From Gaiellasilicea sp963806955 (GTDB lineage: Bacteria; Actinomycetota; Thermoleophilia; Gaiellales; Gaiellaceae), in assembly GCA_963806955.1 (NCBI GenBank), contig CAWDZG010000002.1, forward strand, positions 682,001 to 746,000: a DNA stretch of 64,000 nt, written 5' to 3'. The translations under genes and the position numbers were made by a program. Within the stretch, counting starts at the first letter, position 1, and every line of letters starts with the position of its first letter. The notes below the pieces were generated by a model, which was given only the letters and a program-made list of their open reading frames with translations, ran no database searches and was not told the origin of the DNA. Shown here one piece after another: positions 32,609 to 39,456 of this stretch.

Positions 32609-34446
32609 GACTCCACCAGCGCCGTGATCGCCTCGGCCAGCTCGGCCGCCTTGAACGGCAGCCCGCGCACCTGGTTGTAGCCGACCGCGTCGACGAGGAA
32701 CTCGGCACGGACGAGCTTGAGCAGCTGGCCGAGGTTCATCTCCGGGATCAGCACCTTGTCGTAGCGGCGCAGCACCTCGCCCGTGTTGCGCGGGAACGGG
32801 TTCAGGTGGTGCAGGTGCGCGCGGGCGACCTTGTGCCCCTCGCGGCGCACGCGCTTCGCGGCCGCGCCGATCGGGCCGTAGGAGGAGCCCCAGCCGAGCA
32901 CGAGCGTGTCGGCGTCGCCGTCCGGATCCTCGACCTCGAGCAGCGGGATGTCGTTCGCGATCCCGGCCACCTTCGCGGCGCGCAGGCGCGTCATCAGGTC
33001 GTGATTGGCGGGGTCGTAGGAGATCGAGCCGGTCACGTCGGCCTTCTCGAGCCCGCCGATCCGGTGCTCGAGCCCGGGCGTGCCGGGGATCGCCCACGGC
33101 CGCGCCATCGTCTCGGGGTCGCGCGCGTACGGCATGAACTCCCCGCCGTCGGCGGTCGCGAACTGGGTCGAGATGTCGGGCAGGTCGGCGACGTCCGGGA
33201 TCAGCCACGGCTCGGAGCCGTTCGCGAGATACGCGTCGCTGAGCAGGTAGACGGGCGTGCGGTACTTGAGCGCGATCCGGGCCGCCTCGATCGCGGCGTG
33301 GAAGCACTGCGAGGGCGTCGAGGCCGCGACCACCGGGATCGGGCTCTCGCCGTTCCGGCCGAAGAGCACCATCAGCAGGTCGGCCTGCTCCGGCTTCGTC
33401 GGCATCCCGGTCGAGGGGCCGGCGCGCTGGATGTCGAGGATCAGGAGCGGCAGCTCGAGCATGATCCCGAGCCCGATCGTCTCCTGCTTGAGCACGATCC
33501 CCGGCCCGGCGGAGGTGGTGACGCCGAGCGAGCCGCCGAACGCCGCGCCGAGCGCCGCGCCGACGGCCGCGATCTCGTCCTCGGCCTGGAAGGTGCGCAC
33601 GCCGAAGCTCTTGTGCCGGGCGAGCTCCTCGAGGATCGAGCTCGCGGGCGTGATCGGGTAGGCGCCGAGGAAGAGGTCGAGCCCCGACAGCTTCGAGGCG
33701 GCGATCAGGCCGTAGGAGAGCGCGACGTTGCCGGTGATCTGCCGGTAGACGCCGGGCTGCAGCTTCGCCGGCGCGATCTCGTAGGAGACGGCGAAGTCCT
33801 CCGAGGTCTCGCCGTAGGCGTAGCCGGCCTTGAACGCGGTCGCGTTCGCCTGCGCGATCTCGGGCCGCTTGCCGAACTTGCGGTCGATGAAGTCGAGCGT
33901 CCCGTCGGTGGGGCGGTGGTAGAGCCAGCTCATCAGCCCGAGCGCGAAGAAGTTCTTCGAGCGCTCGGCCTCGCGCGGCGTGATCCCGGCGATCCCCTTC
34001 AGCGCCTCGACCGTCATCGAGGTGAGCGCGACCTCGTGCAGGTGGTAGCCCTCGAGCGAGCCGTCCTCGAGCGGGCTCGCCGCGTAGCCCGCCTTCTGCA
34101 GGTTGCGCTCCTTGAACGTGTCGGTGTCGACGATCAGCGTGGCGCCCTGCGGCAGGTCGCCGATGTTCGTCTTCAGCGCGGCGGGGTTCATCGCGACGAG
34201 CACGTTCGGCGCGTCGCCGGAGGTGAGGATGTCGTGGTCGGCGAAGTGGAGCTGGAAGCCGGAGACGCCGGGAAGCGAGCCGGCGGGCGCGCGGATCTCG
34301 GCCGGGAAGTCGGGGAAGGTCGCCAGATCGTTCCCCATCACGGCCGTTTCGCTCGTGAAACGGTCGCCCGTGAGCTGCATCCCGTCGCCTGAATCGCCCG
34401 CGAAGCGGATGATCACGCGCTCGAGCTGCTCGACGGCTTTCGCCAC
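32605..34446 (-). CDS. korA: 2-oxoacid:ferredoxin oxidoreductase subunit alpha (gamma-alpha fusion), KorA type
   Basis: The 613-residue protein fuses the gamma domain (VIIRFAGDSGDGMQLTGDRF at residues 10-29) to the alpha domain (GNVALSYGLIAASKLSGLDLFLGAYPITPASSILEELA starting near 220; TSAGPGIVLKQETIGLGIMLELPL). The C-terminal domain II contains DTLVLGWGSSYGPI. This arrangement is that of mycobacterial KorA, an oxygen-tolerant 2-oxoglutarate ferredoxin oxidoreductase. The reaction needs a low-potential ferredoxin, which is not encoded nearby. First gene of korA-orf-korB. Confidence 0.92.
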   Translation of the reverse strand: MAKAVEQLERVIIRFAGDSGDGMQLTGDRFTSETAVMGNDLATFPDFPAEIRAPAGSLPGVSGFQLHFADHDILTSGDAPNVLVAMNPAALKTNIGDLPQGATLIVDTDTFKERNLQKAGYAASPLEDGSLEGYHLHEVALTSMTVEALKGIAGITPREAERSKNFFALGLMSWLYHRPTDGTLDFIDRKFGKRPEIAQANATAFKAGYAYGETSEDFAVSYEIAPAKLQPGVYRQITGNVALSYGLIAASKLSGLDLFLGAYPITPASSILEELARHKSFGVRTFQAEDEIAAVGAALGAAFGGSLGVTTSAGPGIVLKQETIGLGIMLELPLLILDIQRAGPSTGMPTKPEQADLLMVLFGRNGESPIPVVAASTPSQCFHAAIEAARIALKYRTPVYLLSDAYLANGSEPWLIPDVADLPDISTQFATADGGEFMPYARDPETMARPWAIPGTPGLEHRIGGLEKADVTGSISYDPANHDLMTRLRAAKVAGIANDIPLLEVEDPDGDADTLVLGWGSSYGPIGAAAKRVRREGHKVARAHLHHLNPFPRNTGEVLRRYDKVLIPEMNLGQLLKLVRAEFLVDAVGYNQVRGLPFKAAELAEAITALVES

Positions 34447-34537
34447 GTACCTAGTTGTAGCGCACGAGACGAACGTTGACGTCGGTGAAATCTCTACGGT
34501 GGGCGTGAGTGATTCCCCCGATCGCCTGGAGGTACCG

Positions 34538-34870
34538 ATGCACCCTGAGCTTCATTCCCAATTTGCGAGAGAGCGGCTGAAGGACGACCACGAAGGGCTC
34601 GAGCCGGAGCCCGACGGGACGGCCACCCTCGCACCCGAGACGATCACGATCCGGCCGCTGCGGGCCGACGACATCCCCGCGGTGCGGCTGCTCGCCGAGC
34701 TGGAGGCGCGGCCCGTGCCGCCGGGCCGGCTGCTGCTCGCCGAGGTGGAAGGGACGATCGAGGCCGCGATCTCGCTCGAAGGGCGGGAGACGATCGCGAA
34801 TCCCTTTGCCGAGAGCAGCGTCGCGGTCTCGCTCCTGCACGTGCGGGCCGCGCAGCTGCGCGCCGCCTAG
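34538..34870 (+). CDS. short protein with a partial GNAT-like fold
   Basis: The 110-residue protein begins at an ATG preceded by GGAGGTACC. After a charged segment comes ETITIRPLRADDIPAVRLLAELEARPVPPGRLLLAEVEGTIEAAISLEG, which matches the first strands and helices of GNAT acetyltransferases, including the early alpha1-beta2 region. The acetyl-CoA pyrophosphate loop is missing. Such half-domains are annotated as hypothetical in many actinobacterial genomes. Its stop overlaps that of the convergent gene at 34867. Confidence 0.6.
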   Translation: MHPELHSQFARERLKDDHEGLEPEPDGTATLAPETITIRPLRADDIPAVRLLAELEARPVPPGRLLLAEVEGTIEAAISLEGRETIANPFAESSVAVSLLHVRAAQLRAA

Positions 34871-35088
34871 GCGGCGTCGACGGGGCGGCGGGCGACCGAG
34901 AGGCCCCACGCCTTCCCGGAGTCGAAGAGCTCGTCCGGGTCGATGTCGTCGCGCCAGCCGATGAAGTGCTTCTCGGGATCGTCCTCGGTCGAGCCGAAGA
35001 CGGCCAGGCGCTCCTCGGTCGGCTGCTCGGGCGGCCGCTCGAGCTCGTCGAGGCGGCGCTCGGCCTCGTCGGCGGCGGGTCCTTCCAT
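34867..35088 (-). CDS. acidic 73-residue protein of unknown function
   Basis: The predicted protein is rich in Asp and Glu with a run of helical heptads (DEAERRLDELERPPEQPTEE). A compact end (FGSTEDDPEKHFIGWRDDIDPDELFDSGKAWGLSVARRP) follows. It lies 7 bases downstream of mazF on the same strand and could be cotranscribed with the toxin-antitoxin pair. No family recognised; real gene status rests on codon usage and tight spacing. Confidence 0.5.
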   Translation of the reverse strand: MEGPAADEAERRLDELERPPEQPTEERLAVFGSTEDDPEKHFIGWRDDIDPDELFDSGKAWGLSVARRPVDAA

Positions 35089-35095
35089 GTAGCCC

Positions 35096-35428
35096 CTAGG
35101 CACGGGGCTCCTGCAGGCCGAGCAGCACCGTCAACGCACGCTCGACCTCGCGCAGCTCGTCGTGGGAGAGGTGGCCGGCCGACGAACCCAGCCGGCCGGG
35201 ATCGACGGCACCGAGCTGCTCGACGAGGACGCGGGTGCGGGTTCCCCCGATCTCCACCTCGGGCCGGAACGAGGCGGGACGCGCGCTCGTGGAAGTCGGC
35301 GCCACGATCACGGTCGAGAGGGCGAGCAGGTCGTCGTTCTGCACGACGACGCCGTAGCGCCGGCCCCGCTGCTCCCGGCCGCGCGCCCCGCGCGGCGTCG
35401 CGAGCACGAAGACCTCACCCCTCTCCAC
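35096..35428 (-). CDS. MazF/PemK family endoribonuclease toxin
   Basis: The 110-residue protein has the MazF fold landmarks: MERGEVFVLATPRG, RRYGVVVQNDDL (strand beta3), STVIVAPTSTS, RPEVEIGG and RVLVEQLGAVDPGRL, with conserved Arg and Thr around the RNA-binding groove. It overlaps the ribbon-helix-helix antitoxin gene by 14 bases, the normal antitoxin-toxin order. The enzyme would cleave mRNA when the antitoxin is degraded. Confidence 0.85.
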   Translation of the reverse strand: MERGEVFVLATPRGARGREQRGRRYGVVVQNDDLLALSTVIVAPTSTSARPASFRPEVEIGGTRTRVLVEQLGAVDPGRLGSSAGHLSHDELREVERALTVLLGLQEPRA

Positions 35429-35654
35429 GCAGCGACTCCATCAACGCCGCGACCTCGGCCGCCTCGGCCAGGTCGTGGTCGTCCGCCACGAGCGCAGCGG
35501 CCTCTTCCAGCAGCGTGACGCTGCGGCGGCGCTCGGACGCCTCGATCAGCGCGGTCCGTACCGCCTGCGAGCGGTCGCGCCCGCCGCGGGTGAGCTCGTC
35601 CAGCGCCCGCTGCGCGGGCTCGTCGAGCCGGACGGAGATCAGCCGGGACGCCAC
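35415..35654 (-). CDS. ribbon-helix-helix (CopG/MazE-like) antitoxin
   Basis: The 79-residue protein begins with the DNA-binding ribbon SRLISVRLDEPAQRALDEL and the helices RDRSQAVRTALIEASERRR, typical of RHH dimers. The C-terminal helical tail (EAAALVADDHDLAEAAEVAALMESL) would wrap the MazF partner. GTG start, 14-base overlap with mazF. Direct repeats lie just upstream of the start (35663-35683), the expected autoregulatory site. Confidence 0.85.
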   Translation of the reverse strand: MASRLISVRLDEPAQRALDELTRGGRDRSQAVRTALIEASERRRSVTLLEEAAALVADDHDLAEAAEVAALMESLRGEG

Positions 35655-35658
35655 TCGT

Positions 35659-35683
35659 CCTACTGTATCACACTCTGTCTTAC
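35659..35683 (-). promoter_or_regulatory. direct repeats and -10-like element before the RHH-mazF operon
   Basis: On the plus strand CTGTATCAC (35663-35671) and CTGTCTTAC (35675-35683) are direct repeats at 12-base spacing, 8 bases upstream of the antitoxin start. On the transcribed strand TACAGT (35664-35659) matches a -10 hexamer. AT-rich context in GC-rich DNA supports a promoter-operator. Confidence 0.6.
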
Positions 35684-35707
35684 AGGGACGGGGCCGAAAC
35701 CGCCGGG

Positions 35708-36157
35708 CTAGGCGGGCGCGACTGCGCGAACGACCGTCTCCAGCCGCACCGGGACGGAGAGCGCGCGAGAGACGAAGCAGCCGCGCTCGGCACGGGCCGC
35801 GGCGACCGCGGCCGCCGCCTCCTGCCCGGGCTCGGTGGCGAGCGTGGCGGTGAGGTCGATGCCGACGAAACCGAGACGGTTGTCGGGGTCCATGCCCATC
35901 CGGCCCACGCCCGCGACGGAGAGCTCGTGGACGGGGATGGCGCGCTGCTCGGCGACGGCGAGGTACGTGACCGCGAAACAGGAGGCCGCGGCCGCCACGA
36001 GGAAGTCCTCGGGGCTCCACACGCCCTCGTCGGTGCCCTTGAACTCCGGCGGCGTCGCGATCTCGATCGTCTCCTTGCCGGAAACGGAGGCGCGGACGAG
36101 GCGCCCGTCCACCCAGGCCACGGACACGGGGAAGTCGAAGTTCCTGCTCGGCTTCAT
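35708..36157 (-). CDS. OsmC family peroxiredoxin-like protein
   Basis: The 149-residue protein has the two catalytic cysteines of the OsmC/Ohr fold, one in AAAASCFAVTYLAVAE (about residue 60) and one in ERGCFVSRAL (about residue 126). GVWSPEDFLVAA is the conserved Glu/Asp loop. These enzymes reduce organic hydroperoxides through a Cys pair. The presence of MDPDNRLGFVGIDLTATLATEPG fits the SACOL1771-like subgroup. Single gene convergent to none; ATG start. Confidence 0.85.
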   Translation of the reverse strand: MKPSRNFDFPVSVAWVDGRLVRASVSGKETIEIATPPEFKGTDEGVWSPEDFLVAAAASCFAVTYLAVAEQRAIPVHELSVAGVGRMGMDPDNRLGFVGIDLTATLATEPGQEAAAAVAAARAERGCFVSRALSVPVRLETVVRAVAPA

Positions 36158-36256
36158 GCCCCGATCGTCGCGGAACCGCTGCGCCTCCCCATCGTGGCGG
36201 GCGCGGATCGGCTCTCCGTAGTCGCTACCGAGCAGGGCGTCGTCCGCGAGAGGGCG

Positions 36257-36737
36257 TCACGCCTCCGCGAGCAGCGCCTCGAGGTCGAGCGGCTCGCTGA
36301 CCATCGCGACGGCGCCGTCGCGGTCGCGCGGCCACTCGGGCTCGGGCCGGTCGTAGTAGAGCTCGACGCCGTTCCCGTCGGGGTCGTCCAGGTAGAGCGC
36401 CTCGCTGACGCCGTGGTCGGAGGCGCCCGTGAGCGGCACGCCGGCCTCGACGAGCCGGCGGAGCGCGTCGGCGAGCTGCGCCCGGTCGGGGTAGCGGATC
36501 GCGGTGTGGAAGAGGCCGGTGTGACCCGGGCGGCGGCGGCGTGCCGCCGCGGCTCTGCCAGGTGTTCAGGCCGATGTGGTGGTGGTAGCCGCCGGCCGAG
36601 ACGAACGCCGCCTGGTCGCCCATCCGCTGCTGCAGCTCGAAGCCGAGCACGCCGCAGTAGAAGCCGAGCGCGCGCTCGAGGTCGGCCACCTTCAGGTGGA
36701 CGTGGCCGATGTCCACGCGGGGGTCGATCGGCGCCAT
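36257..36737 (-). CDS. VOC family (glyoxalase/dioxygenase-like) protein (frameshift)
   Basis: The first half (DIGHVHLKVADLERALGFYCGVLGFELQQR, GYHHHIGLNTWQ) and the second half (HTAIRYPD, DHGVSEALYLDDPDGNGVELYYDRP) are the two paired beta-alpha-beta modules of the vicinal-oxygen-chelate fold. Metal ligands are likely His13 or His15, a mid-protein His and Glu in NGVELYYD. They lie in different frames meeting near 36530 (CCGGGTCACACC; drop one T). The span is 481 bases. Resembles catechol-2,3-dioxygenase-like proteins of the CatE group. Confidence 0.82.
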
Positions 36738-36822
36738 GCGGTGAGCGTATCGCTCTCATCGACGCTTCATCTGGCCTCCCTACGGTGAAGATCGAATCGG
36801 CAAGACGACCGAGGAGGAACGC

Positions 36823-37162
36823 ATGTCGAAGCGCTTCAGGAACCGCAGGACCGCGATCGTCGCGGGCATCGTCGTCGGGATCGCCGCGATCGGCGGCGGC
36901 GCGGCCGTCGCAGCCGGCGGAGACGACGACGCGACCGACAAGGCGATCACCGGCGCCGCGCTCGCCAAGGCCTCGGCCGCCGCGCTCGCGCACACGGGCG
37001 AGGGCAAGGTCAGCGAGACGGAGGTCGGCGACGAGGAGAGCCTGTACGAGGTCGAGGTCACCCTCGACGACGGCAGCCAGGTCGACGTCCAGCTGGACGA
37101 GAACTTCGAGGTCGTCGGCACGAAGAACGACGGCCAGGACCACCAGGACGAGGGCCAACTGA
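36823..37162 (+). CDS. PepSY-domain secreted/membrane protein (frameshift near end)
   Basis: The N-terminus has a single anchor or signal (NRRTAIVAGIVVGIAAIGGGAAVAAG). A PepSY-type domain follows: ITGAALAKASAAALAHTGEGKVSETEVGDEESLYEVEVTLDDGSQVDVQLDENFEVVG. PepSY domains are small exported modules thought to inhibit proteases or bind metals. In the frame used there is no stop until well into the next gene; the TGA at 37160 is reached by removing one base near the end (the 340-base span is one in excess). GAGGAGGAACGC precedes the ATG. Confidence 0.72.
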
Positions 37163-37166
37163 CGCC

Positions 37167-37948
37167 GTGCGCGCCCGCGCTCGCCCCGCAGCCGCCGCAC
37201 TCGCGCTCGCTCGCGGGTTGCGGCGGCTCGGAGCGGCGGCGGAGCCCTGCCGCAGGGCAGCGACCCGGTCGAGCTCGATCCCGCGAGCTTCACGACCGAG
37301 ATCGACAACCGCTACTGGCCGATGAAGCCCGGCACCCGGTGGACGTACCGGGAGATCGACGAGGAGGGCAAGGAGGTGAAGGTCGTGATCACGGTCAGCA
37401 GCGAGACGAAGGAGATCGCGAACGGGATCACGGCGCGCGTCGTGCGCGACTCGGTGACGAGCGACGGCGAGCTGATCGAGGACACCTTCGACTGGTACGC
37501 CCAGGACGCGGACGGCAACGTCTGGTACCTCGGCGAGGACACGGCCGAGTTCGAGAACGGGAAGATCACGACCCGCGCCGGCTCGTTCGAGGCCGGGGTC
37601 GACGGCGCGCTACCGGGGATCATCGTCGCCGCCGACCCGAAGCCCGGGCTCGCCTACCGGCAGGAGTACTACAAGGGCGAGGCCGAGGACAACGGCGAGG
37701 TGCTCAGTGTCGACGAGCTGGCCGAGGTGCCGTTCGGCTCGTTCGACGGTGCACTGCTGACGAAGGACACGATCACGATCCAACCCGACGTGCTCGAGTA
37801 CAAGCTCTACGCGCCCGGCGTCGGCCCCGTGCTCGTGCTGGGCATCTCGGGCGGCGGCGGCCGCGAGGAGCTCGTCGACATGGAGACCGTGCCCGACGAC
37901 GTCGCCCGCGCAGCCGGGACGACGCCGCTCGGCGAGACCTATCCCTAG
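37167..37948 (+). CDS. lipoprotein of unknown function (two frameshifts near the signal)
   Basis: Following GTG at 37167 the signal reads ARARPAAAALALA and then, after dropping one base, a perfect lipobox ALAAGC with GGS. A second correction near 37228 leads into GGGALPQGSDPVELDPASFTTEIDNRYWPMKPGTRWTYRE. The mature protein (about 230 residues) is all-beta with DTFDWYAQDADGNVWYLGED and KPGLAYRQEYYKGEAED motifs. Related exported proteins exist in many Actinomycetota without assigned function. The span of 782 bases has two extra bases. Confidence 0.72.
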
Positions 37949-38505
37949 TAGAGCGCGGCTGCGAGCTTGCGCCGGTAGCGCAGGCTCAGCGGATGATCCT
38001 GGCCGAGCTCGGCGAAGAGCAGCACCATCAGCTCGCGGATCCGGTCGCGGCGCTCGCCCTCGGCGGTGTCGACCTCCTCGAGCAGCACCCGCAGCGCCAG
38101 CTCGTGGTCGCCGCGCTCGAGCGCCGGCAGCACCTCCGGGAACTCCTGGCTCTCGCGCAGCTCGGCGACGACCCGGTCGAGCGGCGACGGGCCGGTGAGC
38201 GCGTCGAGGAACTCGGCGACAGCGGCCGGCGGCTGCGCGCCGACGAACTCGCTCGCCACCTCGCCGTTGCGGAACGCCTTCACCGCCGGGATGCCGCTGA
38301 TCCCGTAGCGCGCCGAGACGTCCGGGTTCTCGTCGACGTTCACCTTCACGAGCGTCACGCCTGTGCGCTCGGCGACCGCCTGCTCCAGAACCGGCGCCAG
38401 CGCGTGGCACGGGCCGCACCACGGCGCCCAGAAGTCGACGACGACCGGGCCTGCCTGCGATGCCTCGAGGACGTCCTGCTCGAAGGTCTCGTCAGTCGCG
38501 TCCAT
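37945..38505 (-). CDS. thioredoxin-domain protein with helical tail (CnoX/YbbN-like)
   Basis: The 186-residue protein starts with a complete thioredoxin: VVDFWAPWCGPCHALAP (active site CGPC), VNVDENPDVSARYGISGIPAVKAF with cis-Pro. A tetratricopeptide-like tail follows (ALERGDHELALRVLLEEVDTAEGERRDRIRELMVLLFAELGQDHPLSLRYRRKL). This two-part layout is that of CnoX, a redox-active holdase. AAGGAGAG stands before the ATG. The upstream gene, an OsmC protein, ends one base earlier, so both form an oxidative-stress operon. Confidence 0.88.
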   Translation of the reverse strand: MDATDETFEQDVLEASQAGPVVVDFWAPWCGPCHALAPVLEQAVAERTGVTLVKVNVDENPDVSARYGISGIPAVKAFRNGEVASEFVGAQPPAAVAEFLDALTGPSPLDRVVAELRESQEFPEVLPALERGDHELALRVLLEEVDTAEGERRDRIRELMVLLFAELGQDHPLSLRYRRKLAAALY

Positions 38506-38506
38506 C

Positions 38507-39037
38507 TCAGCTCTCCTTCCCTGCGCGGATGACGCGCGTCTCGAGCGGGATCGGGTTCCGCACACAGTACGCGCCGGGGCACCGCTCGTCCGCCAGCGCC
38601 TTCAGCCGGTCGAGCACGTCCCGGCCCGCGTCCGACTCGACCTCCAGCGTCCAGTCGATCCCCTCGACCGGCGGCCGCTCCGACACGCCGAGCGCCCGGG
38701 AGAGGTCGACCTCGGCCGCGACGGTCGCCCGCAGCGCGGTCAGCTCGACGCCCTCGCGCGCCGCCTCGAGCGCGTAGGTCATCGCGTAGCAGGCGAGCCC
38801 GCCCCAGAAGCAGTACGCGAGCGGGTTCGGCGCCGCGCCGCTGCCGCCCATGGGCGGCGGGAAGTCGCAGCTGAACTCGACCTCGCCGCCGGGATACGGG
38901 ATCGTGCCGCGGAACTGCGGCGCGCCCTGCTCGTCCTGCCACTCGCCGGTGAGCGACACCTGCTGCCGCGCCGAGGCGGGATCGTCGGCCGCCTGGGCGG
39001 CGGATGCCTCGAGCGCCTCTCGGTTCACGTTCTGCAT
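38507..39037 (-). CDS. OsmC family protein (second copy)
   Basis: The 176-residue protein has the OsmC fold with Cys residues in YCFWGGLACYAMTYALEAA (near residue 85) and DERCPGAYCVRNPIPLE (near 155). The central region EVDLSRALGVSERPPVEGIDWTLEVES is typical. It reduces hydroperoxides or acts as a thiol-dependent sensor. GAGGAGGAGCC precedes the ATG. Divergent from ArsR across a palindrome-bearing spacer and upstream of the thioredoxin gene. Confidence 0.82.
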   Translation of the reverse strand: MQNVNREALEASAAQAADDPASARQQVSLTGEWQDEQGAPQFRGTIPYPGGEVEFSCDFPPPMGGSGAAPNPLAYCFWGGLACYAMTYALEAAREGVELTALRATVAAEVDLSRALGVSERPPVEGIDWTLEVESDAGRDVLDRLKALADERCPGAYCVRNPIPLETRVIRAGKES

Positions 39038-39058
39038 TGGCTCCTCCTCGTCCTTGCT

Positions 39059-39074
39059 ACAACTCCACAGTTGT
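39059..39074. promoter_or_regulatory. palindrome in the ArsR/OsmC divergent promoter
   Basis: ACAACT-CCAC-AGTTGT is a perfect 6-4-6 inverted repeat 22 bases before the OsmC start and 44 bases before the arsR start. ArsR-type dimers bind such dyads, so it is a plausible operator for both transcripts. Confidence 0.65.
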
Positions 39075-39117
39075 TTGGTAGTGTAGCTGCTCAACTTCGA
39101 CCAAGGAGTCCCGACCC

Positions 39118-39456
39118 GTGCTGCCCCATCCCATTCCCGACTCGCTCGCAGAGCTGATCGCGCAGCGGTTCCGCGTGATCGGCGAGCCGACGCGGATCCG
39201 CCTGCTCGACCGCCTGCGCGACGGCGAGGCGACCGTCCAGGAACTGACCGAGACGCTCGGCACCTCGCAGCAGAACGTCTCCAAGCACCTCGGCGTGCTG
39301 GCCCAGGCCGGCATCGTCGGCCGCCGCAAGGACGGCAACCACGCCGTCTACACGATCGCGGACGAGTCCGTGCTCGCGCTCTGCGAGCAGGTCTGCGGCA
39401 GCCTGCAACGGCAGTTCGCCGAGCTCGCGGATCTGCTGGCCGGAGACGCACGATGA
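39118..39456 (+). CDS. ArsR family transcriptional regulator
   Basis: The 112-residue protein has the ArsR winged helix: RFRVIGEPTRIRLLDRLRDGEATVQELTETLGTSQQNVSKHLGVLAQAGIVGRRKDGNHAVYTIAD. Metal-binding Cys motifs (ELCVCDL) are missing. The only cysteines (ALCEQVCGS) lie in the C-terminal helix and could sense redox or thiol-reactive molecules, fitting the OsmC/thioredoxin genes on the other strand. GTG start after AAGGAGTC. Its stop overlaps the MMPL start (ATGA). Confidence 0.88.
   Translation: MLPHPIPDSLAELIAQRFRVIGEPTRIRLLDRLRDGEATVQELTETLGTSQQNVSKHLGVLAQAGIVGRRKDGNHAVYTIADESVLALCEQVCGSLQRQFAELADLLAGDAR

Noticed and set aside
34450..34537. Sigma-70 promoter TTGACG ... TACGGT before the GNAT-like gene
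   Set aside because: Spacing is 13 bases, too short for a functional -35/-10 pair.
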